40,112 nucleotides of DNA from JBDTOX01 sp039933015 (GTDB lineage Bacteria; Pseudomonadota; Gammaproteobacteria; Burkholderiales; Methylophilaceae), in contig JBDTOX010000093.1 of the NCBI GenBank assembly GCA_039933015.1, forward strand, positions 1-40,112. The letters run 5' to 3'. Under the pieces are notes generated by a model, which saw nothing but the letters and a program-made list of their open reading frames with translations, was not told where the DNA came from and did not search any database. The translations under genes and the position numbers were made by a program. This document shows, piece by piece, positions 33,593 through 40,112 of this stretch. The stretch's first letter is position 1, and each line of letters opens with the position of its first letter.

Positions 33593-34174
33593 GTCATGCC
33601 CGAGCACCTCGGCCACCCTGCTTCTGAGCACAGGAATGAGGTCTTGCTCGAACCAGGGATTGCGCTTGAGCCACAGATTATTGCGTGGGCTTGGATGAGG
33701 CAACACAACAGTGTGGGGCCAATGCTTCTGCCAGGCTTGAATCACTGTGGTGAGTGATGCATCTTCGCTCGGTAGGTGGTACGCCTGCGCATATTGGCCG
33801 ATGACCAAGGTAAGTTGCAGGTTATTCAAGCGTGACAGCGCCGCCGCGCGCCACGCTGGCGCACACTCTGGCCGCGGCGGCAGGTCGCCAGATTTGCCCG
33901 TTCCCGGGTAGCAAAAGCCCATGGGTATGATGGCTACTTGCCTGGCGTCGTAGAATACTTCACGCGAAATACCCAGCCAGGTGCGCAGCCTTTCACCGCT
34001 CGCGTCGTTGAAAGGGATACCCGTTTCGTGCACTTTTCTGCCTGGCGCTTGACTTGCGATCAATATGCGTGCCGACGAATGTAGTTGGATAATTGGACGT
34101 TGGCCAAGCGGCAGGTGCTCGGCGCAAAGCACGCAAGCGCGGATTTCAGTGAGCAGCGATTTGAGAGAGGTCAT
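33587..34174 (-). CDS. Uracil-DNA glycosylase superfamily protein
   Basis: 195 residues. N-terminal CVLC-type segment (EIRACVLCAEHLP), the UDG motif SQAPGRKVHETGIPFND followed by SGERLRTWL, and the C-terminal HPSPRNNLWLKRNPWF are those of the UDG-like family found in many proteobacteria. It would remove damaged bases, but substrate and activity are not shown by sequence alone. The N-terminal cysteines are too few for the four-Cys cluster of family 4. It lies in the cassette block; its stop codon is part of a degenerate attC core. Confidence 0.82.
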   Translation of the reverse strand: MTSLKSLLTEIRACVLCAEHLPLGQRPIIQLHSSARILIASQAPGRKVHETGIPFNDASGERLRTWLGISREVFYDARQVAIIPMGFCYPGTGKSGDLPPRPECAPAWRAAALSRLNNLQLTLVIGQYAQAYHLPSEDASLTTVIQAWQKHWPHTVVLPHPSPRNNLWLKRNPWFEQDLIPVLRSRVAEVLGHDA

Positions 34175-34302
34175 GTGGAGCGATTCTGACGGCTAGCGCA
34201 AAGTTAAGCGGTCGGTTAAGAAGGAGTGTAGAGAAGCCCTGATAATTGAATACATAATACACTCCCCAAGCCCGCTATTAACGAGTTCCGCATCAACGCG
34301 GG

Positions 34303-34845
34303 TCAGGCGCTGCGGCGTCCTCTCAGCTCCACTTTCCAACCGTGGAGGCCTTGCTTGAGGCGGGCGATACATAGTTGGTGCAGGCAGCCGCAGCCAGGTG
34401 TACCCGTTCCTTTGCCTCGATGGCCGGAGGTTGGATCAATGTCCACGATGTCTATGAGAAAGCCCTCTCTGATCCTTGTGAATGTTAGTTCTTCAAATAG
34501 GGTGGGCGCCGAGCCAAAAGCGTTTGATATGGGGGAAGTTTCGCTCTCGGTATACTGCAGTACTACGAAGTGCACGTCCAAAGTCTTTGGAATCTTGAAT
34601 CTCAATTGAGCGCACACGTGTATCTCGTTTCCAGCGCAGTCGATTGCCACGCCGGGATCGACAACAATCTCGGAAGAATTTGCCATTGCTACTTTGAGCC
34701 CGCTAACAACTCCCCAACCGTGAAGATAGCGGTTATGGCGCCGAAGTTTTGCCAGGAAATACGCCTGCTCAACTCTCAGGTCAGAAACAGAAAGTAGCTG
34801 ACCCGGAAAGTAGTTGACGCGTTCGAGTGCGGTGTCTTGCTCCAT
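34303..34845 (-). CDS. Conserved hypothetical protein with a GWGVVSGL motif
   Basis: 180 residues from the ATG at 34845, where GGAGG lies 4-5 bases ahead. The core VNYFPGQLLSVSDLRVEQAY, RRHNRYLHGWGVVSGL and IVVDPGVAIDCAGNEI matches a widespread uncharacterised family that I remember from loci with phage-tail-like or contractile injection structures; that memory is not evidence of function. The C-terminus has a Gly/Cys patch (GTPGCGCLHQLCIARLKQG) that could bind metal. No structural tail genes are nearby. Confidence 0.6.
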   Translation of the reverse strand: MEQDTALERVNYFPGQLLSVSDLRVEQAYFLAKLRRHNRYLHGWGVVSGLKVAMANSSEIVVDPGVAIDCAGNEIHVCAQLRFKIPKTLDVHFVVLQYTESETSPISNAFGSAPTLFEELTFTRIREGFLIDIVDIDPTSGHRGKGTGTPGCGCLHQLCIARLKQGLHGWKVELRGRRSA

Positions 34846-34874
34846 TGTTCCTCCTTTGCTGCCGACCGTCTGAC

Positions 34875-35073
34875 ATTGAAGTAAAGGGCGCGGCAGCACC
34901 CATTAAATTGATTATCGTGCCTAGCCCAATGCAGACTAAAACAACCCAAGCCACACACTAAGCCGCGCTACGGCTCACAAACAGCACTGACCTGCAACGT
35001 CAAATAAGACTACCAAGCGATGCCCTGCGCGGCAATAAGCACGGAATACGCAGCAGCCACGCTGGTTTTAGCC
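34875..35073. repeat. Non-coding repeat block, copy 1
   Basis: About 200 bases without a reading frame, diverged from the block at 36920-37219. Shared stretches include ATCGTGCCTAGCCCAA (34914-34929), an ACCAAGCRATGCCCTGC block and GCTGGTTTTAGC (35061-35072), in the same order and strand. It lies between an attC site and the gene at 34303-34845, and its left end resembles half of an attC (TTGAAGTAAAGGGCGCG). Confidence 0.7.
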
Positions 35074-35075
35074 AG

Positions 35076-35138
35076 GCATAACCTGCAGCCCAAGGGCGGC
35101 GCGCTTTGGAGCCGTCCCGCTTGAGTGTAAGGTTATAC
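35076..35138 (-). repeat. attC site after the 214-residue-protein gene
   Basis: On the minus strand GTATAAC, whose TAA is the gene's stop codon, then TCAAGCGGGACGG, a loop, and GTTATGC, 63 bases in all. The cores are variant but complementary to each other. Confidence 0.75.
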
Positions 35139-35777
35139 CCCTGTAAGCAGGGTAAACCCTGCGCCGATCAACGATTTCAGGGTATCCATGTTCAAATTTT
35201 CGGCTCGGAGTTTATCGAGCTTCTGCTTGAGCGTGGGCGCATCAGCCAAGATACGTTCAGATACCGCGTTATCGGTAATATGCGTGCGAACAATTTGATC
35301 GAATGCCTCATTCGCCCCTTCCGCATGTTCCATGATGAGTTCGAGCAACCGTCCAGCAGTGATTTTGAGCACCTCGCTATTCAACGTGTATTCCGCGTAA
35401 TGGCCACGCCGCTTAAGGAAGTTTTCAAGTTCTCTCTTTTCTATCGGGTCCTCCAGGGAAACTTCGATTTTCCCCGCAGATAAGCTCGCATACTGTTCGC
35501 TATGGATGAGCCGATCAACGATACGACTCAGGACGGCGCGAGGATTAATCTCTTCATGCCGCAAAACGGAGTTCAGGCGCAAAGCCTTGATTCTTGATTC
35601 CGGTACACCAAAGGCATTTGCCAATTCATAATTTGATTTGCCGCGGTAATCAGACGATCTTGTTAGGAAGTGGAAAACGAAAAGATCGATTTCACGCTTC
35701 GGCAGGCTTCCGAGCCCCATCGACAGATACAACTGCATGAACCTCTCGGCGAAGTCTTGTTTTTCTAGTGGCGTCAC
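35133..35777 (-). CDS. Cassette-encoded hypothetical protein
   Basis: 214 residues from a GTG at 35777 with AAGGAG ahead, directly after an attC right core. The N-terminal half is helical with a pattern suggesting helix-turn-helix (YRGKSNYELANAFGVPESRIK). No signal peptide. The end, IGAGFTLLTGV, is hydrophobic. I do not recognise the family. The stop codon lies in the next attC core, so this is a textbook single-gene cassette (about 35076-35792). Confidence 0.65.
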   Translation of the reverse strand: MTPLEKQDFAERFMQLYLSMGLGSLPKREIDLFVFHFLTRSSDYRGKSNYELANAFGVPESRIKALRLNSVLRHEEINPRAVLSRIVDRLIHSEQYASLSAGKIEVSLEDPIEKRELENFLKRRGHYAEYTLNSEVLKITAGRLLELIMEHAEGANEAFDQIVRTHITDNAVSERILADAPTLKQKLDKLRAENLNMDTLKSLIGAGFTLLTGV

Positions 35778-35792
35778 GCGGTTCTCCTTGGT

Positions 35793-35858
35793 GCCTAACG
35801 TTCAAATATAGGGGCGCGCCGCTTTTGGCGCGTCCCGTTCGAATGTAGAGAGTTAGAC
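35793..35858 (-). repeat. attC site after the DUF1451 cassette gene
   Basis: The clearest site: on the minus strand GTCTAAC, then TTCGAACGGGACGCGCC, a 6-base tip, GGCGCGCC and GTTAGGC, 66 bases. Both cores fit consensus exactly and the central arms pair for about 8 bp. Confidence 0.9.
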
Positions 35859-35916
35859 AGGGTGTGTGCTATCAAGACCTGCCCCCGCGTTTAGCGCACA
35901 ACCGATGCCCGGGTAA

Positions 35917-36423
35917 TCAATAGCCCTTGTTAAACAGGGTGCCATTGCATTTGGAGCAAGGCGGGACATGCCCCGTTTTCTTGATCTGCATTTTCTGCCC
36001 GCACGCCTGGCAGGTCAAAGTGCCGGCCGAGGTCATTTCTCCGGTCTTATAGCTAAGCGTTTCCTTTGTTTTGTCACTTAGGGAACGTAGCGCATTGCCG
36101 GTCAATTCCAGTACAGTTAAGAGGGAGGAGAGCGCTCCCGCGCCCAATCGTGCCGGGTGCAATCGCTCTTTGGCTTCTTCGCCCAGTTGCTGGGCATCGA
36201 CTATGGTCTGGTCCAGGTCGCGGGCAAGGTATTGTTTCAACTCTTCCCCTTGTTCAGCGCTGAACTCCCCGAGTGCGGTCAACTGCTCTTGGGCTTTTTA
36301 CAGCGCCACTGACATTGATTCGCGCCCGCGTTCCTTTCATGCCAGGTAGAGTTCATTGAATTTACTGGCAAGCATATCGTACTGTCGTGCCAGTTTGTCT
36401 TTATCCTGATCGTTGTTTTCCAT
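35917..36423 (-). pseudogene. DUF1451 zinc-ribbon protein gene with two in-frame stop codons
   Basis: From the ATG at 36423 (GGAG 7 bases ahead) one unbroken frame of 169 codons runs to the TAA at 35917, except for TGA at codon 29 and TAA at codon 42. The protein reads MENNDQDKDKLARQYDMLAS, then KERGRES between the stops and KAQEQLTALGEFSAEQGEEL after them, and ends in a CxxC...CxxC zinc ribbon (CQACGQ, CSKCNG). This is the DUF1451 family. No insertions have occurred, only nonsense codons, so decay is recent, or the region downstream (from TTG 36282) is translated alone as 121 residues. Confidence 0.75.
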
Positions 36424-36465
36424 GATAAATCTCCTGTAAACGCAGCATAGCAGGCACTGCCGCAT

Positions 36466-36582
36466 GCCTAACGGCTGAATTAAAGGGTGCGCTTTCACGA
36501 CAGTATTAGGTGCTTTAGCGCCAATGTATCGGGGAAGAGTTGCACGGTCTTTGCGCGGTCCCGCTCGAATAAATGGTTAGAC
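36466..36582 (-). repeat. attC site after the EncFtn-like gene
   Basis: On the minus strand GTCTAAC and GTTAGGC enclose 117 bases; the left arm continues TTCGAGCGGGACCGCGC. It lies 4 bases after the gene's stop codon. Both cores fit consensus. Confidence 0.85.
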
Positions 36583-36586
36583 ACCC

Positions 36587-36874
36587 TTATTCATGTGCAA
36601 TTGGCATTTCAGTGAACAAGTAATCTTTGAGCTGTTTGGAAAACTTGGGATCTTTGCGACGTATCCACTCCAACACCATGGATGCGTGTTCTTTCTCTTC
36701 GTCGCGATTGTGCTCAAGAATTGCCTTAAGCTCCTGATCCTTGCATGCATCAGCGCGCTGGTTGTACCAATCAACGGCTTCCAGCTCTTCCATCAATGAA
36801 ACAATTGCCCGATGCATATCGCGCGTTGCATCAGAAAGTTCTTCTACTGGCTCGTGGTAACCGACACTAGACAT
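36587..36874 (-). CDS. Encapsulated-ferritin (EncFtn)-type ferritin-like protein
   Basis: 95 residues. Two helices with the EncFtn pattern MEELEAVDWYNQRADACKD and HNRDEEKEHASMVLEW. Glu30, Glu60 and His63 correspond to the ferroxidase ligands Glu32, Glu62 and His65 of the Rhodospirillum rubrum protein; Glu29 and Glu32 match its entry-site acids. The family oxidises Fe(II) as a ring-shaped decamer inside an encapsulin shell. The C-terminal encapsulin-targeting peptide is missing (the protein ends FTEMPIAHE) and no shell gene is nearby. It is a typical single-gene cassette between two attC sites with AGGAG before the ATG. Confidence 0.9.
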   Translation of the reverse strand: MSSVGYHEPVEELSDATRDMHRAIVSLMEELEAVDWYNQRADACKDQELKAILEHNRDEEKEHASMVLEWIRRKDPKFSKQLKDYLFTEMPIAHE

Positions 36875-36907
36875 TTGTTTCTCCTATAGGCTGCAGATTG
36901 TTTCGAG

Positions 36908-36969
36908 GAATAACTGGCATTTGAAGTAAAGAGCGCGCTAGCGCGTCCCGCTTGACGTAGGGGTTCGGC
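36908..36969 (-). repeat. attC site before the EncFtn-like gene
   Basis: On the minus strand GCCGAAC, then TCAAGCGGGACGCGC, TAGCGCGC and GTTATTC, 62 bases. It ends the ORF-less cassette that holds repeat copy 2 and lies 34 bases before the EncFtn start. Confidence 0.75.
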
Positions 36970-37219
36970 GGAGGGGACAGCAGCCAGCCGTGAGGCTGAA
37001 TCAATGTGGCCATAACAAATAACCTCAAACCGAGAATTAGCTGAAACTGTAACTTAAAAACCGTCAAAGCTAAAACGCATAGCGTCAGCACCTATGCAAT
37101 TGGCTATCGTGCCTAGCCCAAGGTCAAGCTAAAACTGACCTGTAGCGTCAAAAAAATCACCAAGCAATGCCCTGCTAGGCAATAACCACGGGCTTGGCAG
37201 CCGTGCTGGTTTTAGCTGG
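36920..37219. repeat. Non-coding repeat block, copy 2
   Basis: Shares ATCGTGCCTAGCCCAA (37106-37121) and GCTGGTTTTAGC (37205-37216) with copy 1 at the same relative order and is about 100 bases longer. It fills an ORF-less cassette between the attC sites at 36908-36969 and 37220-37323. A hairpin GGTCA...TGACC surrounds TTTTAGC on the minus strand. Confidence 0.7.
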
Positions 37220-37323
37220 ACCTAAGATTTGAGGTGAACGGCAGCCAGCGGCGCTATCACCGTGATGGAGCAGGCAAACAAACGTGCCCCAGCGTTGGAC
37301 GTCGCTCGACTGAAGGCTTAGGC
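37220..37323 (-). repeat. Variant attC site after tspO
   Basis: On the minus strand GGCCTAAG and CTTAGGT enclose 104 bases; the TAA of the left core is the tspO stop codon and AGTCGAGCGAC stands in place of the usual L'' box. Both cores carry AAG/CTT instead of AAC/GTT, changed in a complementary way. Confidence 0.55.
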
Positions 37324-37815
37324 CAGCAGCTGAGGATTGCGTTGCCATATGGCATACGTAAGAGCGGAGGCGAATCCGACCCAGAGCAGATAGGGGAGCA
37401 GTAGATAACCGGCAAGTGGACGCACGCGCCAAAAAGCAAATAGCGTACATGCGATCAGTACCCAGAGTACAAGAATCTCAATAAATGCCGCTGCTCCAAG
37501 GTGCCAGTAGAAAAATAGCCAAGTCCAAAGAGCGTTGGCGGCGAGTTGAACTAAGAAGAGCAAGAGCGCATTCGATGCGCCGCGGAAGCCGTGCGCTTTC
37601 CAGACCAGCCAGGCGGCAATGCCCATGAGCAAATAGAGAAATGTCCACGCTGGAGCAAAGAGCCAAGATGGTGGTGCCCATTCTGGGCGGGAGAGCTCGC
37701 GGTAAAAGTCGCCAGCGTTTGCCGATGCGAGAGCGCCAACCGCGGCCGCGGTGAAGCTGACCGCCAGCCAACCCACCAAACCAAGCACATGCTTCAACGT
37801 AGCACTTTGGGTCAT
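37318..37815 (-). CDS. tspO: TspO/MBR family tryptophan-rich sensory protein
   Basis: 165 residues, five membrane helices. TspO signatures: YRELSRPEWAPPSWLFAPAW, TFLYLLMGIAAWLVW, NALWTWLFFYWHLG and YLLWVGFASALTYAIW. The family binds porphyrins and cholesterol-like ligands in the outer or inner membrane and tunes tetrapyrrole and stress responses. It is the first gene of the cassette block. Its stop codon lies in a variant attC core. No attC right core is visible upstream of its start, so it may mark the old edge of the array. Confidence 0.9.
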   Translation of the reverse strand: MTQSATLKHVLGLVGWLAVSFTAAAVGALASANAGDFYRELSRPEWAPPSWLFAPAWTFLYLLMGIAAWLVWKAHGFRGASNALLLFLVQLAANALWTWLFFYWHLGAAAFIEILVLWVLIACTLFAFWRVRPLAGYLLLPYLLWVGFASALTYAIWQRNPQLLA

Positions 37816-37969
37816 CGGTTCTTCTTTCTGGGTTTAAGGTTGGAGTTAGGTGCCAGACTATAGCTGATGCGCCGCTCTTGTCTTCCCATCGTTGCCACAA
37901 CCATCCCGCAATGGTGAGAAGGATGGCGGCCTACAGCCATGGCACTTTATTCCTGTCCCCTTTTGCTAA

Positions 37970-39250
37970 TTATAGAGTCGACACTTTATTGAGAGCCTGA
38001 CTAACATCAGCGATAATGTCCTCTATAGCTTCGATACCAACTGAAATTCTGATCAAATCTGCGCTTACCCCAGTTGCGGCTAATTCCTTATCATTCAACT
38101 GACGGTGTGTTGTCGAGGCTGGATGACAAGCCGATGATTTAGCGTCACCAATATTAACCAGGCGCAGAATCATTTGCAGTGCGTCAATAAATTGCCCCCC
38201 AGCTTCAGGCCGACCTTTTATGCCAAAGCTCAGAATCCCGGAGGCCTTGCCATTAGTGATTTTTTGGCAGGTTGCATAGTAAGGGCTGTTTTTCAAAGCC
38301 GCATAATTTACCCAAGTTACTTTGTCGTGATTCTCAAGATAATTTGCTAGTTTTTCAGTATTTTCACAATGTTTTTCCATACGCAGTCCCAGTGTTTCCA
38401 GGCCTTGTAATATTTGAAAAGAATTCATCGGAGAAATTGCAGCGCCAGTATTCCTAAGGGGTGCTACACGGCAACGCCCTATATAGGCCGCCGCACCCAG
38501 CGCTTCGGTGTAAACGACCCCGTGATAAGACGGATCAGGTTCGTTCAAAATTGGGAATCGTGCTTTATTCGCCACCCAATCAAATTTACCTGAATCAATA
38601 ATCATGCCACCAATTGAGGTACCGTGACCGCCAATATATTTAGTCAGGGAATGGACAACAATGTCCGCGCCAAACTCGAAGGGCTTGCATAAGTAGGGAG
38701 TGGCCACAGTATTGTCAACGATTAATGGAATGCCGTGCCTATGTGCGATTTCTGCTAAGCGCTGGATATCAACTACATTTCCAGCAGGATTGCCAATGGA
38801 CTCACAAAATATTGCTTTGGTCCTATCGTCGATAGCATTTTCAAAGCCGTCATAATCATCGTGAGTGAACATGCGTACTTCAATTCCCTGCCTGAGCAGG
38901 GCATGCGCAAAAAGAGTGTAAGTGCCGCCATACAGTTGGCTAGTGCTCAGTATATTGTCGCCGGATTCACAAATGCATTGAAGGGCATAGGTGATTGCCG
39001 CCATACCTGAAGCAACCGCTAAGCCTGCAATACCGCCCTCCATTGCAGACAGCCGCTGTTCAAGCACATCCGTTGTTGGGTTCATTATCCGCGTATAAAT
39101 ATTGCCTTTCACTTTCAGGTCAAATAAGTCCGCACCATGCTGGGTATCATCAAAAGTATATGAAGTGGTTTGATAGATAGGCACCGCGGCGGCCTTTGTG
39201 GTTGCTTCTGATTTATATCCATGATGTAGAGCTAAGGATTCAAGTTTCAT
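37970..39250 (-). CDS. metY: O-acetylhomoserine sulfhydrylase (aminocarboxypropyltransferase)
   Basis: 426 residues, the usual length. A PLP enzyme that makes homocysteine (or methionine) from O-acetylhomoserine and sulfide (or methanethiol). Visible are the N-terminal YKSEATTKAAAVPIYQTTSY, YTRIMNPTTDVLEQRL (phosphate and substrate loop), PLP-binding VHSLTKYIGGHGTSIGG with Lys204, and the C-terminal LIRISVGIEAIEDIIADV. GGAAAA lies before the ATG. No SAM riboswitch or MetJ box was evident upstream. It is monocistronic, between the cassette block and IS remnants. Confidence 0.95.
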   Translation of the reverse strand: MKLESLALHHGYKSEATTKAAAVPIYQTTSYTFDDTQHGADLFDLKVKGNIYTRIMNPTTDVLEQRLSAMEGGIAGLAVASGMAAITYALQCICESGDNILSTSQLYGGTYTLFAHALLRQGIEVRMFTHDDYDGFENAIDDRTKAIFCESIGNPAGNVVDIQRLAEIAHRHGIPLIVDNTVATPYLCKPFEFGADIVVHSLTKYIGGHGTSIGGMIIDSGKFDWVANKARFPILNEPDPSYHGVVYTEALGAAAYIGRCRVAPLRNTGAAISPMNSFQILQGLETLGLRMEKHCENTEKLANYLENHDKVTWVNYAALKNSPYYATCQKITNGKASGILSFGIKGRPEAGGQFIDALQMILRLVNIGDAKSSACHPASTTHRQLNDKELAATGVSADLIRISVGIEAIEDIIADVSQALNKVSTL

Positions 39251-39356
39251 GATTATTTTCCAGTAGTATTAGAAAGTTGAAGTTGAACGTACATGATCAT
39301 ATAACGTTTTACATAAGGGGGCTGCCAGGCATCCCATCTTGATGAGAGGGTTGTAG

Positions 39357-39575
39357 GGCAGCCCGAATTTGGTGCAAACGACAGGTAATCACTGATGAGG
39401 CATTCTGACCTTGGATTGAATGGTAAACCGATACAGTGCAGGTTTCCAATCACGCAGCAGCATCCATTTCTTGCCGGTGTTTATCAGCGCCAAATAGAAC
39501 AATTGATGAGGGACTCATCATTAGGGAATAAGTCCCCATTTTTAGTGATCTTGCGCAAACTCATATGCATGGCAG
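39357..39575 (-). pseudogene. IS256-family transposase, C-terminal remnant
   Basis: The minus strand reads MSLRKITKNGDLFPNDESLI, then after a frameshift FYLALINTGKKWMLLRDWKP and ALYRFTIQ, ending at a TGA (39389-39391). This is the C-terminal end of IS256-family transposases. The string GGCAGCCCGAATTTGGTGC at 39357-39375 is probably its terminal inverted repeat. The upstream 90% of the gene is missing. Nothing suggests mobility now. Confidence 0.7.
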
Positions 39576-39871
39576 TCGCTACCAAATAACCGTTTACATA
39601 CATGGACGCCCACTTTTGCCAAGCTTTCAATCAATGATTTTGATCAGGTAAAGATTGCAGCCATACATCCGGATTTTAAGTGAAGCGCATTGCTTCTATC
39701 CCTGATGGAATACGCTGGCAGAACATCCCAACACAAAAGCGATCTCTATTGGATCGGTGTAAACGCCGGATTTTTCCTGCCACGGTCTGACCAGTCTCGC
39801 CATCACTTCATGATTGCCTGTGCAATCGGTGGAACTACTCCTTCAACTCGTTAAAAATGGTTTTTCTCAGC
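39576..39871. other. Gene-free interval between IS remnants
   Basis: No supported gene. It probably holds the non-coding end of the IS110-family element and possibly an older insertion scar; I could not define borders. Confidence 0.4.
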
Positions 39872-39921
39872 CGACCCGATTATGCTCCGGCAGGTTTCTC
39901 TACCGGAGCATAATCGGGTCG
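39872..39921. repeat. Perfect 19-bp inverted repeat at the transposase end
   Basis: CGACCCGATTATGCTCCGG (39872-39890) and its exact complement (39903-39921) surround a 12-base loop. The stop codon of the IS110-family transposase lies in the distal arm, so the hairpin forms at the mRNA end and may be a terminator or a barrier to read-through. Confidence 0.85.
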
Positions 39922-40112
39922 AAACATTCTGTCCTTGGCTAACAGAGCCCAAACGATGCGGGCATTCTTGTTTGCCAAGGCCACTGCAGCTACGTTTTTG
40001 TTACGCCGTGCCATTAGTTGTCTAATCCAGCTATCCGGTTCAGCCTTGTTCTCAGCAAATCTGATCACCGCTCGAGCTCCATGTATCAGCAAGGTACGCA
40101 AATACGTATCGC
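39880..40112 (-). CDS. IS110-family transposase, C-terminal part, open at the window edge
   Basis: The frame runs off the right edge and ends at 39880. Visible residues (RTLLIHGARAVIRFAENK, ARRNKNVAAVALANKNARI, VWALLAKDRMFRPDY) are the C-terminal Transposase_20 domain of the IS110/IS1111 group. The rest lies outside the window, so I cannot say whether the element is intact. The stop lies in the long hairpin at 39872-39921. Confidence 0.85.
   Translation of the reverse strand, partial: DTYLRTLLIHGARAVIRFAENKAEPDSWIRQLMARRNKNVAAVALANKNARIVWALLAKDRMFRPDYAPVEKPAGA

Larger units (their letters stand above)
28551..37323 (-). mobile_element. Integron cassette array without visible integrase (CALIN-like)
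   Basis: All genes in this block run on the minus strand, most are unrelated and accessory, and attC-type recombination sites lie between several of them. Clear sites: 36908-36969, 36466-36582, 35793-35858, 35076-35138; good but variant: 37220-37323, 31770-31837, 28551-28612; degenerate: 33544-33592. In the clear ones the left core RYYYAAC is followed 5-9 bases later by TC(A/G)A(A/G)CGGGAC, the classical L'' box, which fixes the orientation, and gene stop codons sit at or inside the left core. No intI gene lies in the window; metY at 37970-39250 has no attC. Confidence 0.75.

Noticed and set aside
36867..37091. Minus-strand ORF of 74 residues before the EncFtn-like gene
   Set aside because: It runs through an attC site and ends inside the next gene's start; its C-terminus is only translated attC sequence.
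39251..39356. SAM riboswitch or MetJ box before metY
   Set aside because: No conserved stem pattern or AGACGTCT repeat is visible.
1..40112. CRISPR array, rRNA genes, replication origin, prophage
   Set aside because: No regularly spaced direct repeats, rRNA sequence, DnaA-box cluster or phage structural genes were seen.

Overview
The window looks like the chromosome of a betaproteobacterium, probably order Nitrosomonadales. I infer this from the uvrC-pgsA-tRNA order, a RegB/RegA redox pair, an sNOR-type oxidase operon and the general protein flavour; no rRNA or other phylogenetic marker is present. GC content is moderate and genes are dense.

Layout. (1) 1-3103: end of a family-5 uracil-DNA glycosylase, a 4-oxalocrotonate tautomerase, uvrC, pgsA, tRNA-Gly(GCC) with a terminator, and tRNA-Cys(GCA). 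(2) 3300-4800: a ParD/RelE-type toxin-antitoxin pair and a decayed hipA. (3) 4920-9660: regBA and a TonB-dependent, probably copper, receptor. Both promoters carry the same 17-bp palindrome, TGCGGC-N5-GCCGCA, which matches the RegA/PrrA operator consensus. RegB carries a Met/His-rich periplasmic loop. A wrecked outer-membrane protein gene lies between them. (4) 9700-11340: a rearranged adaptive-response (alkylation repair) operon: an IS1595 transposase fragment fused to the Ada methyltransferase half, an internally deleted 2OG-Fe(II) oxygenase, and intact alkB. (5) 11600-24030: mostly housekeeping genes: 1-Cys peroxiredoxin, Kef-type antiporter, a divergent pair of a histone-deacetylase-like protein and a Pat-type protein acetyltransferase, a methyltransferase, a DODA-type dioxygenase and several small membrane proteins. 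(6) 24276-27520: a four-gene operon (CuA subunit, heme-copper subunit I, SenC/SCO, membrane protein) with the order of the norSY-senC-orf1 (sNOR) clusters, preceded by a good NsrR-like operator.

(7) 27555-37815: every gene is on the minus strand and several are separated by attC sites. Four of these are clear: RYYYAAC/GTTRRRY-type cores, internal TCRARCGGGAC boxes, stop codons inside or next to the core. I read this as an integron cassette array without an integrase in view (a CALIN, or the distal part of a chromosomal integron). Cassette products include a TspO homologue, an EncFtn-type encapsulated-ferritin homologue without encapsulin, a DUF1451 zinc-ribbon gene broken by two stops, a uracil-DNA glycosylase, a large lipoprotein, a DUF302 protein, and an unusual 957-residue enzyme. 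That enzyme joins a peptidoglycan-binding domain, a GH19-like muramidase/chitinase domain, a papain-like protease and an alpha/beta-hydrolase. It is the strongest candidate for an undescribed system. (8) 37970-40112: metY (O-acetylhomoserine sulfhydrylase), an IS256-family remnant and the end of an IS110-family transposase running off the window.

How the genes work together: RegBA probably senses redox state or copper and controls itself and the receptor; the sNOR operon, with its own SCO copper chaperone, probably answers nitric oxide through NsrR; the cassette array is an adaptive gene store with envelope-attacking and stress functions.
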